From JANNGZ01 sp031404155 (GTDB lineage Bacteria; Pseudomonadota; Gammaproteobacteria; Burkholderiales; Burkholderiaceae_C), in contig JANNGZ010000009.1 in assembly GCA_031404155.1 (NCBI GenBank), forward strand, positions 1 to 63,668: 63,668 nt of DNA, read 5' to 3'. The notes below the pieces were generated by a model, which was given only the letters and a program-made list of their open reading frames with translations, was not told the DNA's origin and did no database searches. Below are positions 26,796-35,782 of the stretch, one piece after another; position 1 is the first letter of the stretch, and each line of letters starts with the position of its first letter. Position numbers and translations under genes: made by a program.

Positions 26796-27887
26796 CTACT
26801 GCTCCTCCGCCCTCATCCCCAGACGCCGCAGCATCTCATTGCGCACGCTCGCCTCCGGCAAGACTTCGGCCAGCAACTCCGCCAAGCTCATCCGGCCCCG
26901 GCGCACCGCCTCTTCCAGCGTGTAGGCCAGTGGCGAGTGCGGTTCGGTGCTGCGAAAGTAGTCGGCGATGCGGTACAGCTCGCGCAGCGCATCCTCGCGT
27001 GTCGACAGCGCACCGCGGGCGGCGTTACCTTTGGCTGCGGAGCCATCGGCCGAGGTTTCATCTGCGGCCGCGTCATCGGCGCCGGCCTCGGCAGGCGCGC
27101 CACCCAATTTGGTCATGACGTCGAGCATGCGCACCAACAGGGTCGTGACATTGCGCAGCGACGGCGCCTCCGGTCCGAACCGCGCATCGGTAACGACCTC
27201 CATCGCCCGCCACGCTTGAAGCGCCGCGGTGGCGTCGCGCCAGGTTCCGGTGAGATAGGCCTTGTCCAACCGGGCTTCGGCCTCGAGTGTTTTCAGCTCC
27301 GGTGCGCCAGCGGCGTAGCGTGCCGTGCGGCGCTCGTCACTGAGCACCGCGGTTTGCTCGGCCTGCTCCCATTGGTACAGGCCCAGGCCGCTGCCGTCAG
27401 CGCGCCTGAACAAGGGCAGGCGGCGCAGCGGCTGCATGATCGTGCCGTCGGCGCCGCTGCCGGAGAGGCCGGCGATCGGGGAGGCTCGCATTTCCAGGCC
27501 GTCCTCATCGGGCTGCGGAAAGCCCGCGTCCCAGAACGATTCACACAGGCCCGACATCAGCGTCGCGGCGGCGGTCAGGCCCGGCAATCCGTAAGTCCGC
27601 ACGAGTGCTTCGGTAAGCCAGGCCGCAACCTCGAAGTCCTTGCTCTGCGAAGCCAGCGCGGTCTGTGCAACCGAGAGCACGTCACGCCAGCCCTCGGCAA
27701 CCGGGACCTGCGCGTCCTCTCCAGAGTCGCGCGCTCGCTCCTCGGCGCGGGCCGCTGCTCTGGCATCGCGCAAGCGCTGGTACAGCGAGGTGGCCGAATA
27801 GTCGGCCCGCAAGTCCACACCGGCACCTTGCTCACCGGTTTCAAGTGGCGCCAGCAACGGGCCGAGGTCGATGGGGTCGATCGCCAT
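26796..27887 (-). CDS. tssA: T6SS protein TssA (ImpA N-terminal domain)
   Basis: 363 residues. The N-terminus has the ImpA_N pattern: IDPIDLGPLLAPLETGEQGAGVD without flanks, the YQRLRDARAAARAEERA helix, WRDVLSVAQTALASQSKDFEVAAWL in part, and FWDAGFPQPDEDG. The C-terminal third (about 275-363) carries an acidic Ala/Asp stretch and then a conserved helix with REDALRELYRIADYFRSTEPHSP in part and SLAYTLEEA-like features. TssA initiates tail tube and sheath assembly at the baseplate. The ATG at 27887 places the ImpA_N domain at the N-terminus; an upstream in-frame start would add 27 unrelated residues. It is divergent from tssH across a 199-base promoter region. Confidence 0.93.
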   Translation of the reverse strand: MAIDPIDLGPLLAPLETGEQGAGVDLRADYSATSLYQRLRDARAAARAEERARDSGEDAQVPVAEGWRDVLSVAQTALASQSKDFEVAAWLTEALVRTYGLPGLTAAATLMSGLCESFWDAGFPQPDEDGLEMRASPIAGLSGSGADGTIMQPLRRLPLFRRADGSGLGLYQWEQAEQTAVLSDERRTARYAAGAPELKTLEAEARLDKAYLTGTWRDATAALQAWRAMEVVTDARFGPEAPSLRNVTTLLVRMLDVMTKLGGAPAEAGADDAAADETSADGSAAKGNAARGALSTREDALRELYRIADYFRSTEPHSPLAYTLEEAVRRGRMSLAELLAEVLPEASVRNEMLRRLGMRAEEQ

Positions 27888-27978
27888 GCAATCTCCAGAT
27901 AAAGCGACCCACGCATTTGCCGGGAGGTCGAGCGGGATCGAGGCTACGGTCACCCCCAAGAACCGCAAGTGACGGACA

Positions 27979-28007
27979 TAGACACGTCCGAGGCTATCCG
28001 ATATTCT
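27979..28007 (+). promoter_or_regulatory. Candidate sigma70 promoter for tssH
   Basis: TAGACA (27979-27984) and TATTCT (28002-28007) are separated by exactly 17 bases, about 80 bases upstream of the tssH start. The surrounding stretch is AT-rich for this genome. It is the best-looking sigma70 pair I found in the window. Confidence 0.4.
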
Positions 28008-28086
28008 GAGATCGTTGAATTACATTGTGTTGCGCACTGACGATCCGAACAAATGACGGGCCACCGGCCTGAGGAGCTTGCTACAG

Positions 28087-30765
28087 ATGGTGGCCGTTGA
28101 CCTTAAATCCGTGGTGGCTCGTCTGTCGGACACAGGCCGTCGTCAACTCGAAGCAGCAGCCGGGCTCACACTCTCACGCAGCCACTACAACGTCGAGATC
28201 GAGCACTTCCTGCTCAAGCTGATCGAGACCCGCGGCAGCGACATTGCGACGATCCTGCACAAGCAGGGCATCGACGGCGGGAAAGCGGCTGCGGAGTTGA
28301 ACCGTGCGCTGGACAAGTTGCGCACCGGCAATGCGCGCGCGCCTTCGCTGTCGCCGGACATCGTCTGCTGGCTGCGTGAAGCCTGGCTCATTGCCTCCCT
28401 CGAAGCCGGCGCGAGCACTATTCGAAGCGGGCACATGCTGGCGGCGCTGCTCGCAGACGAGTCGCTTTCGCGCACCATGCGTGAGAGCTGCCCAGCGCTT
28501 GCGGCCGTTCCCGCGGACGCAGTTCGCAAGAACCTGGCTGAGCTTGCAGCGGGCAGCGAGGAGGCAGCGCAAGCCGACACGGCCATGGCCTCGGGCAACG
28601 CTGCCGGGAGCGGCGGTGCGCCGTCGGGCGACGCACCGCGCGGCAGCGGCCCGCTTGACCAGTTCTGTTCCGATCTCACAGCGCAGGCCAAGGCGGGCAA
28701 GATCGACCCGATCCTCGGCCGCGACAGCGAGATCCGTCAGATGGTCGACATCCTGACCCGCCGCCGCCAGAACAACCCCATCCTCACCGGGGAGCCGGGC
28801 GTGGGCAAGACGGCCGTCGTGGAAGGACTGGCGCTGCGCATTGCCTCGGGCGATGTGCCCGAAGCGCTCAAGGGCGTGAAGCTGATGTCGCTGGACCTCG
28901 GCCTGCTCCAGGCCGGTGCCGGCGTGAAGGGCGAGTTCGAGAACCGGCTGAAGGGCGTCATCGACGCGGTCAAGTCGTCGCCCACTCCGATCGTCGTTTT
29001 CATCGACGAAGCGCACACGCTGATCGGCGCTGGTGGCCAGGCGGGCCAGAACGACGCCGCCAACCTGCTCAAGCCGGCGCTCGCTCGCGGCGAGTTGCGC
29101 TGCGTCGCTGCTACTACGTGGGCCGAGTACAAGAAGTACTTCGAGAAGGACGCCGCGCTGACGCGCCGCTTCCAGGTGGTCAAGATCGACGAGCCTTCGG
29201 AGCCCCTGGCCGCCGCGATGCTGCGGGGTCTGGTCGCGACGCTCGAGAAGCACCACAGCGTGCGCATCCTCGACGAGGCGGTGGAAGACGCGGTCAAGCT
29301 CTCTGCACGCTTCATCCCCTCGCGCCAGCTGCCTGACAAGGGTGTCTCGCTACTGGATACGGCCTGCGCCCGCGTGGCGATGAGCCAGGCCGCGATTCCG
29401 GCACCCGTCGAGGACCGCACGCGCCGGATTTCCCTCATCGACACCGAGTTGACGGCGATCGGCCGCGAAACAGCCACCGGAGCCGACCATGTTGCGCGGC
29501 GAGGCAAGCTCCAGACCGAACGCGAGCAGGCGCAGTCCGAGCTCGATGGGCTGAACATGCGCTGGAGCGAGGAGAAGGAGCTGGTGGCCCGCATCCGCGA
29601 CCTGCGCTCGCGCGCCGAGGCGGCGTCGATCGAGCTGCTGCCCGCAGGCACGGCGCCGCCGGCTGAAGACACCGAGGCACTTAAGCAGGACCTCGCCGCG
29701 ACGATGACCGCGCTGCGCAAATTGCAGGGTGAAGAGCCCCTGGTGCACCCGGTGGTCGATGGCCAGGCGGTGGCCGAGGTTGTTGCCACCTGGACCGGGA
29801 TTCCCGTGGGCCGGATGGTCTCCGACGAGATCAAGACCGTGCTGGCCTTGCAGGACAAGTTGATGGAGCGTGTCGTCGGCCAGGACCATGCCCTGGACGC
29901 CATTGCCCAGGCCATCCGCACCAGCCGTGCCGGGCTGACCGACCCGCGCAAGCCGATCGGCGTGTTCCTGATGGCCGGCACCTCGGGCGTCGGCAAGACC
30001 GAGACCGCGCTGGCGGTGGCGGAGTTGCTCTATGGCGGCGAGCAGAACCTCACCGTACTCAACATGAGCGAGTTCAAGGAGGAGCACAAGGTCTCCTTGC
30101 TCATGGGCTCACCGCCGGGTTATGTCGGCTACGGTGAGGGTGGTGTGTTGACCGAAGCGGTGCGGCGCCGGCCCTATTCGGTAGTGTTGCTCGACGAGAT
30201 GGAAAAGGCTCATCCGGGCGTGCAGGACGTTTTCTACCAGGTCTTCGACAAGGGCCAGATGAAGGACGGCGAGGGGCGTGACATCGACTTCCGCAACTGC
30301 GTCATCATCATGACCAGCAACGCGGGCACCGACACCATCGCCAAGCTGTGCGCCGACCCGGAACTTTCGCCGGACCCGGAGCAGTTGCGCGAAGCACTGC
30401 AGCCGGACCTCTTGAAAGTCTTCAAGCCCGCGTTCCTCGGCCGCTGCAACGTCGTCATCTACTACCCGCTGCGCGACGAGATCATGAAGCGGATCTGCCT
30501 GTTGAAGCTGCGCAGCATCGGGCGCCGCGTGCTCGAGACCTACGGCACGCCGCTGACTTTCGACGACACCGTGCCGGATGCGATCGTGGCGCGCTGCAAG
30601 GAAGTCGAATCCGGGGCGCGCAACATCGACAACATTCTCAGTCGCTCGTTGCTGCCCGAACTGTCGGGCATGCTGTTGGCGCGCATGGCCGAAGGGCAGA
30701 AGATTGTTCAGGTTCAGGTTGGCATGGATCCGTCGTCCGGCAACTTTCGGTACGACCTCGGTTGA
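28087..30765 (+). CDS. tssH: T6SS AAA+ ATPase TssH (ClpV)
   Basis: 892 residues from the ATG at 28087, 10 bases after GAGGAG; a TTG at 28078 is less well placed. It has a ClpV N-domain with helical repeats (1-160), a first AAA+ module with Walker A GEPGVGKT (235-242) and FIDEAHTL, a coiled middle region (about 440-530), and a second AAA+ module with GTSGVGKT (631-638) and the LLDEMEKAH Walker B. ClpV strips and recycles contracted TssB/TssC sheath. It heads the second plus-strand T6SS operon, followed by hcp and vgrG. Confidence 0.97.
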   Translation: MVAVDLKSVVARLSDTGRRQLEAAAGLTLSRSHYNVEIEHFLLKLIETRGSDIATILHKQGIDGGKAAAELNRALDKLRTGNARAPSLSPDIVCWLREAWLIASLEAGASTIRSGHMLAALLADESLSRTMRESCPALAAVPADAVRKNLAELAAGSEEAAQADTAMASGNAAGSGGAPSGDAPRGSGPLDQFCSDLTAQAKAGKIDPILGRDSEIRQMVDILTRRRQNNPILTGEPGVGKTAVVEGLALRIASGDVPEALKGVKLMSLDLGLLQAGAGVKGEFENRLKGVIDAVKSSPTPIVVFIDEAHTLIGAGGQAGQNDAANLLKPALARGELRCVAATTWAEYKKYFEKDAALTRRFQVVKIDEPSEPLAAAMLRGLVATLEKHHSVRILDEAVEDAVKLSARFIPSRQLPDKGVSLLDTACARVAMSQAAIPAPVEDRTRRISLIDTELTAIGRETATGADHVARRGKLQTEREQAQSELDGLNMRWSEEKELVARIRDLRSRAEAASIELLPAGTAPPAEDTEALKQDLAATMTALRKLQGEEPLVHPVVDGQAVAEVVATWTGIPVGRMVSDEIKTVLALQDKLMERVVGQDHALDAIAQAIRTSRAGLTDPRKPIGVFLMAGTSGVGKTETALAVAELLYGGEQNLTVLNMSEFKEEHKVSLLMGSPPGYVGYGEGGVLTEAVRRRPYSVVLLDEMEKAHPGVQDVFYQVFDKGQMKDGEGRDIDFRNCVIIMTSNAGTDTIAKLCADPELSPDPEQLREALQPDLLKVFKPAFLGRCNVVIYYPLRDEIMKRICLLKLRSIGRRVLETYGTPLTFDDTVPDAIVARCKEVESGARNIDNILSRSLLPELSGMLLARMAEGQKIVQVQVGMDPSSGNFRYDLG

Positions 30766-30830
30766 ACGTCCCCGCGGCCGAGCATGCGATGAGCGGGGAC
30801 ATCGGCTAAAAGCGAAAGGTTTAACGAATC

Positions 30831-31310
30831 ATGGCTATCTTCATGAAGTACGGGGCACTGGATGGCGAAGTGGACGCCAAGGGCTATGAGAACTGGGTCG
30901 AGCTTCAGAGCTTTCAGTGGGGCGTGGGTCGCGGCATCTCTGCCGGCGTGGGTGGCGCGTCGAAGCGCGAGGCATCGGCGCCCAGCATCTCCGAGATCAC
31001 GGTGAGCAAATCCTTCGACTCGTTCTCGCCGCTAGCGCTGAAGGAGTCGATCGGCGGCAAGGGCACCGAGGTCAAGATCGATGTCACGCGCACGGACGCC
31101 GACGGCAAGCATGTCGCCTTCCAGAAGTACATCCTCGACGCCGTCATGATCAGCGGCTACAGCATTTCCAGCGGTGGCGACCGGCCGTCGGAATCGATCA
31201 GCCTGAACTTCACCAAGTTCAATAGCGAGTACTTGAAGATCGACGACAAGTTCGCGGCGACGACCACCGGCAAGGTCATGTACGACCTCCAGAAGGCGAT
31301 CAACGCCTAG
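30831..31310 (+). CDS. tssD: T6SS tube protein Hcp (TssD)
   Basis: 159 residues, a standard Hcp. Motifs include MKYGALDGEV near the start, ELQSFQWGVGRGIS, ITVSKSFDSFSPLAL, the ILDAVMISGYSISSGGDRPSESI strand region in part, and the closing LQKAINA. Hcp hexamers form the inner tube and can carry effectors. The gene follows tssH by 65 bases with its own GAAAGG ribosome-binding site, and vgrG is 157 bases downstream. No C-terminal extension is present, so it is not an evolved Hcp. Confidence 0.96.
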   Translation: MAIFMKYGALDGEVDAKGYENWVELQSFQWGVGRGISAGVGGASKREASAPSISEITVSKSFDSFSPLALKESIGGKGTEVKIDVTRTDADGKHVAFQKYILDAVMISGYSISSGGDRPSESISLNFTKFNSEYLKIDDKFAATTTGKVMYDLQKAINA

Positions 31311-31467
31311 GCGAAGCGAATGCGAACGCCGCGCGGCAGGCGTTCGCGTGGCCTGCCGTTCAACGCCACGCCCAAGGGCTGCGGCCGGCTTGATGACAAC
31401 GACGACGACCTTGTTCGCGGCCTGACCGGCGCATTCAACGGCGCCGCACCGCAAGGACGAATCTGGC

Positions 31468-33432
31468 ATGGCGGACGACTCCCGACTTCTGTTGATCACC
31501 ACGCCGCTGGGCGCGGGTGCGTTGATCGCCACGCGCCTGAGCGTCACGGAAGAACTGGGCCTGCCCTACTCGATCGAGGTCGAGGTCCTGGGCAGCGACC
31601 CGAACCTGCAGGCCGCCGACCTCCTCACCAAGCCGATCACTGTGACCGTGTCGAGAATCGTCGACGGGCAAACGGTGAAACGCTTCTTTCACGGCCTGGT
31701 GGCCGAGTTCCAACGCCTGGGCCCGGGGGCGGCCAGCCGCACAACCTATCGGCTGGTCGCGGTACCCGGGCTTTGGCGGCTCGGACTGAAGCTCAATTGC
31801 AGGATCTTTCAGGAAAAGTCGGCCAAGGACATCATCACCGCCGTGCTCGGCGAGCACGGACAGCCGGCGCCCCAATGGGGCATCCTGCCCGCGCTGCAGC
31901 CGATGCCCTACTGCACGCAATACAACGAAACCGATCTGCACTTCGTTTGCCGTCTGCTCGAAGAGCACGGCATGACCTGCTACTTCACCCACACCGCATC
32001 GGCGCACACCTTGTGCATCAGTGCCACGGCGCCGGGCTTTCCGAGCTTCGAGGGTGGCGATGTGGTTGCAGTGCACGCCGCGACCGGCGCATTCGCCCTC
32101 AGCAGTTGGCGCCGCAGCAACCGCGCGCGCAGCGCGTCGGCGAAGTTCAAGGACATGGACGCTGAGCGCAGCCAGCCCTCGGTGGTTCTCGTCAAGAACA
32201 GCGGTACCCGCACCTACGACGCTGAACCGGCGATGTGGGCCGCGGGCGAGGTCTTTCGCTGGCCCGGCGGCATGTCCACCCGCCCGGGTGTCGACAGCGC
32301 CGCGGTGGCGATCGGTGAGCAGGAAACCGCGTCCGAGGATTTCGCCGCCGACGTCCAGGATCCCCGCTTCATCCCCGGAGCCCGCATGTCGGTGGCGGTG
32401 CGCGCCGAAGACGCCAGCGAACAAACCGCGAAGTACGTTGTCACGGCCGCGCGGCATGAGGCATCGGACCACTCCGGCCTTGTCGCGGGCGCTGGCGGCA
32501 CCGAAACCTACCAGGGGTCCATCGCCCTCGTGACGGCCACGCGGACCTGGATGCCGGCGCAGCGACACCTGCGGCCGATGATGGCCGGGTTGCATTCGGC
32601 CAAGGTCACCGGCCCGCCCGGCGAGAAGATTCATGTCGACGAGTTCGGACGCATCAAGGTGCAGTTCCGCTGGGACCACCTGGGCAAGAGCGACGACACC
32701 TCCTCATGCTGGGTACGGGTGGCGCAGTCGGCGGCCGGCGCCTGGGGCGGCACCTGGTTCCTGCCGCGTGTGGGCGACGAAGTGCTGGTCGCCTTCCTCG
32801 ACGGCGACCCCGACCGGCCGATCGTCACCGGCTCGGTCTACGGCAAGGACGCCAAGCCGCCCTTCGATCCGAAAGCCAACCGGGCCCAGAGCGGCATCAG
32901 CACGCGCAGTTACAAGTCCGACAGTGCCGGCGATGCCAACGTCTTGCGCTTCGAGGACAAGAAGGGCTCCGAACACGTCTTCCTGCATGCGCAAAAGGAC
33001 CTGCTGGTCGAGGTCGAGAACGACGAGACCCGGACCATCGACCACAACCAGAGCGACACGGTCAAGAACGCGCGCACCACCACGATCAAGGACTCGCACG
33101 ACACGCTCACGCTGGAGAAGGGCAACCGCTCGACCACCCTCAAGATGGGCAACGACGCGACGGTTCTGGACCAGGGCAACGAGACCCACACGCTGAAAAT
33201 GGGGGACCTCACGGTGAAGTGCAACCTGGGCAACATCACGCTCGAGGCGATGCAGAAGATCACGCTGAAGGTCGGCCAGAACACCGTCGTGATCGACCAG
33301 ATGGGTATCACCTTGAAGGGCATGATGATCACCGAAGAAGCCCAGCTCATGCACAAGACGAAGGCCTTGATGCTGCAGGAGAACGCCGATGCGATGGTGC
33401 AGGTGCAGGGCGGCATCGTGATGATCAATTGA
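31468..33432 (+). CDS. tssI: T6SS spike protein VgrG (TssI)
   Basis: 654 residues. It has a gp27-like part (1-370: RLSVTEELGLPYSIEVEVLG, YRLVAVPGLWRL, YNETDLHFVCRLLEEHGM), a gp5 OB-fold (about 380-480: KIHVDEFGRIKVQFRWD, SCWVRVAQ, WFLPRVGDEVLV), and a beta-helix needle with repeats such as TLTLEKGNRSTTLKMGN and NITLEAMQKITLKVGQ. The C-terminus stops after QGGIVMIN, so there is no fused effector domain. Its partners are the 196-residue protein and the PAAR protein encoded immediately after. Confidence 0.97.
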   Translation: MADDSRLLLITTPLGAGALIATRLSVTEELGLPYSIEVEVLGSDPNLQAADLLTKPITVTVSRIVDGQTVKRFFHGLVAEFQRLGPGAASRTTYRLVAVPGLWRLGLKLNCRIFQEKSAKDIITAVLGEHGQPAPQWGILPALQPMPYCTQYNETDLHFVCRLLEEHGMTCYFTHTASAHTLCISATAPGFPSFEGGDVVAVHAATGAFALSSWRRSNRARSASAKFKDMDAERSQPSVVLVKNSGTRTYDAEPAMWAAGEVFRWPGGMSTRPGVDSAAVAIGEQETASEDFAADVQDPRFIPGARMSVAVRAEDASEQTAKYVVTAARHEASDHSGLVAGAGGTETYQGSIALVTATRTWMPAQRHLRPMMAGLHSAKVTGPPGEKIHVDEFGRIKVQFRWDHLGKSDDTSSCWVRVAQSAAGAWGGTWFLPRVGDEVLVAFLDGDPDRPIVTGSVYGKDAKPPFDPKANRAQSGISTRSYKSDSAGDANVLRFEDKKGSEHVFLHAQKDLLVEVENDETRTIDHNQSDTVKNARTTTIKDSHDTLTLEKGNRSTTLKMGNDATVLDQGNETHTLKMGDLTVKCNLGNITLEAMQKITLKVGQNTVVIDQMGITLKGMMITEEAQLMHKTKALMLQENADAMVQVQGGIVMIN

Positions 33433-33434
33433 CG

Positions 33435-34025
33435 ATGAACGCGCCGCTGCCCAAGCTCGGCGCGCCGCTGGCGCCGCTGCTGCCGCGTCTGGAACTGGAG
33501 CCGCCTGCAATCGCCGCCCTCGCCGGTGCCCAGACCGCTGCCGAAGGGGTCGCGCGCCTGGAGGCGGCCGGTTTTCGCAACGAGGCCGTGCGGCTTTCGG
33601 CCCACGCCCTGCCCAAGCGCGAGGCGGTCTGGTGGGCCTGCATGTGTGCCGCCGCCGTCCCTGACCCGGCGCTGCCCCCTTCAGATGCTGCGGCGATGAA
33701 GGCGGCCGAGGCGTGGGTGCGCAAGCCAGGCGACGACGCGCTGCGCCGTGCCGCCTGGGACGCGGCCCAGGCCACCGAGTTCCGAAGCCCGGAAGCCTGG
33801 GCAGCAGTGGGTGCGTTCTGGAGCGGTGGCAGCCTCGCGCCCGAAGGTCAACCGGTGGTTCCGCCCGCCGAACATCTCACTGGCGTTGCCGTCAGTGGCG
33901 GTGTGGTGCTGGCCGCAGTGCGGGGCCACGCCGAGCGAGCCGAGGCTCGCCTCGCGCGCTTTCTGGCGTCGGCACGCGACATCGCGGCCGGCGGCGCAGG
34001 ACGCATCGCCTCCGAGGAAGACTGA
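33435..34025 (+). CDS. Ala-rich cytoplasmic protein between VgrG and PAAR
   Basis: 196 residues, with the ATG two bases after the vgrG stop. It has an N-terminal Pro/Leu-rich lead and helical segments rich in Ala and Glu (VARLEAAGFRNEAVRLSAHAL, KREAVWWACMCAA, ATEFRSPEAWAAVGAFWSGG). No signal peptide or membrane helix is present. I cannot name a family with certainty; proteins of this kind sit between VgrG and PAAR genes and are likely adaptors or chaperones that load the spike. The tight vgrG-this-PAAR spacing (2 and 1 bases) supports obligatory coexpression. Confidence 0.82.
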   Translation: MNAPLPKLGAPLAPLLPRLELEPPAIAALAGAQTAAEGVARLEAAGFRNEAVRLSAHALPKREAVWWACMCAAAVPDPALPPSDAAAMKAAEAWVRKPGDDALRRAAWDAAQATEFRSPEAWAAVGAFWSGGSLAPEGQPVVPPAEHLTGVAVSGGVVLAAVRGHAERAEARLARFLASARDIAAGGAGRIASEED

Positions 34026-34026
34026 A

Positions 34027-34329
34027 ATGGCCGGACCACCCGCTGCACGGCTCACCGACATGCACGTCTGCCCGATGGTGACGCCGGGCCTGCCGCCGAT
34101 TCCCCATGTCGGTGGGCCGATCATCATGGGCGCGCCCACCGTCCTGACCGGCAAGCTGCCGCAGGCGCGGGCCACGGACCCCTGCGTCTGCGTCGGCCCG
34201 CCGGACCTGATTGCAAAGGGCAGCGCCACGGTGCTCGTGTGCAAGCTGCCCGCGGCGCGCATCGGGGACATGTGCGGCCATGGCGGGGTGGTGGTGATGG
34301 GCTGTCCCACCGTGCTGATCGGCGGTTGA
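34027..34329 (+). CDS. PAAR-domain spike-tip protein
   Basis: 100 residues, a stand-alone PAAR protein with no fused toxin. The PAAR repeats show as PAARLTDMHVCP, GGPIIMGAPTVLTGKLPQAR, DPCVCVGPPDLIAKGSATVL and AARIGDMCGHGGVVV, with Cys and His residues that bind the Zn ion at the tip. It caps the VgrG trimer. The gene begins one base after the preceding stop, and tagH follows after seven bases. Without a fused domain, its cargo must come by non-covalent binding or from genes elsewhere. Confidence 0.95.
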   Translation: MAGPPAARLTDMHVCPMVTPGLPPIPHVGGPIIMGAPTVLTGKLPQARATDPCVCVGPPDLIAKGSATVLVCKLPAARIGDMCGHGGVVVMGCPTVLIGG

Positions 34330-34336
34330 GGCAACG

Positions 34337-35725
34337 ATGGCCACACTCACCCTCACCGTCCTGCGCTGCCCTGACGCGGTGGCGCCGGAACAGCGTCAGG
34401 TTCATGGTGGTGACCTCACGCTCGGCCGTGGCGCCGAGTGCGACTGGCCCCTTCCCGACCCCGAAAGATCCTTGTCCCGCAAGCACTGCACGCTCGAGTT
34501 CTACGCCGGCAGCTGGCGCGTCCGCGACCTGTCCTCCAATGGCACCTTCGTCAATTACGCCGCCGAGCCGATCGGCCGCGATCAGACGCAGCAGGTTCTC
34601 GATGGGGACCGCCTGCGGGTCGGCAGTTACGAGATCGAGGTGCGCATCGCCGCCGAAGACCACCCCTCCGGCGGCACTTCGGGCTGGAGCGGCGTTGCCG
34701 CGGGGGCGATCGAATCGCCGAAACCCCGGGTGGGCAGGGTCCCGCTGCCCGGCCTGGACGATTTGTCCACCGACGGTGGCGCACGCATAGGATCAGGTAT
34801 CGGCGCCAGACGCGCGCCGGCGCCGCCGGACAATTTCGATGTCCCCTTTGAGCCCGACGCTCCCGTGGCGGACCATGCAGGCGCCGGTGCCGAAGCCTTC
34901 CAACCCCGGCCGGTGGTATCGACAGGCAAGCCGCTCATTCCCGACGATTGGGACCTGGACCTCGTCACGGCGCCGTTGACCGAGTCGCGCGCATCGCCAT
35001 CGGCCGACGACGCTATCCCGTTCGCAAGTGCGGTAGCGCCGGCTTTTGCGCCCGTCGCAGCACCCGCACCTGTTGCTGCCGCAACACCCGCATCAGCATC
35101 GGCGCCCGCGACCGCGACCATGCCGATTCGCCCCGAAGCGCCGCCTGCTGCCGGCGCGCCGGCGGCGCTCGAGGCCCTGCTCGCCGGGGCGGAGATTCCT
35201 GCCGGCCTGGTCGCACGCGCAGCCGCTGACCCGGATGCAGCGCTTCGCATCGCCGGTGCGTTGCTGCGTGTGGCGGTGGCTGGCGTGCGTGCTCTCCTGA
35301 TCGCCCGTGGCGAGATCAAGAGCGAGTTCAGAATCGAGCGCACGATGCTGCGACCGGCGAACAACAACCCCCTGAAGTTTGCCGCCACCGACGAGCAGGC
35401 GCTGGCGTCGCTGCTGGACCCGCGCACGCCGGCGCTGAGCGCGCTGCAGCGTTCCATCGATGACCTGGCCACGCACCAGGTCGCAACGCTCGCAGCGACG
35501 CAGGCTGCGGCCAGGGCGCTGCTGGACAAGCTGGCACCGGGGCCCATCGAGCAGGGCGACAAGGAAGGCGGATTCATTCCCGGCACACGTGAGAAGCGGC
35601 TGTGGGAAACCTACAAGCGCGCCCACGCCAAGCTGATCGAGCAGTTCGATGATGATTTCGAAAGCGCCTTTGGCAAAGCTTTCGCCAGGGCTTATGAGCA
35701 GGCGGCCGAACGGGCCAAGGATTGA
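34337..35725 (+). CDS. tagH: T6SS FHA-domain protein TagH (ImpI)
   Basis: 462 residues. The FHA domain is N-terminal (about 5-100): LTLGRGAECDWPLPDPERS with the conserved Gly-Arg, SRKHCTLEF, and DLSSNGTFVN. A long Ala/Pro-rich linker (100-275) precedes the C-terminal TagH domain, with ALRIAGALLRVAVAGVRALL, FRIERTMLRPANNNPLKFAA in part, and EGGFIPGTREKRLWETYKR. It should bind phosphothreonine made by the kinase at 10828-12666 and promote T6SS assembly, and the PP2C part of the TagF fusion should reverse this. The tssK gene follows; no tssJ-like lipoprotein gene lies between them. Confidence 0.94.
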   Translation: MATLTLTVLRCPDAVAPEQRQVHGGDLTLGRGAECDWPLPDPERSLSRKHCTLEFYAGSWRVRDLSSNGTFVNYAAEPIGRDQTQQVLDGDRLRVGSYEIEVRIAAEDHPSGGTSGWSGVAAGAIESPKPRVGRVPLPGLDDLSTDGGARIGSGIGARRAPAPPDNFDVPFEPDAPVADHAGAGAEAFQPRPVVSTGKPLIPDDWDLDLVTAPLTESRASPSADDAIPFASAVAPAFAPVAAPAPVAAATPASASAPATATMPIRPEAPPAAGAPAALEALLAGAEIPAGLVARAAADPDAALRIAGALLRVAVAGVRALLIARGEIKSEFRIERTMLRPANNNPLKFAATDEQALASLLDPRTPALSALQRSIDDLATHQVATLAATQAAARALLDKLAPGPIEQGDKEGGFIPGTREKRLWETYKRAHAKLIEQFDDDFESAFGKAFARAYEQAAERAKD

Positions 35726-35782
35726 CCTATCAATGGCAGCCAGGCGCCACGCGCCCGGCCGCTACAGAGGCTGAGGAGTCGA

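Noticed and set aside
35726..35782. Possible tssJ lipoprotein between tagH and tssK
   Set aside because: The gap is only 57 bases and no lipobox-bearing frame is present in the surrounding region.
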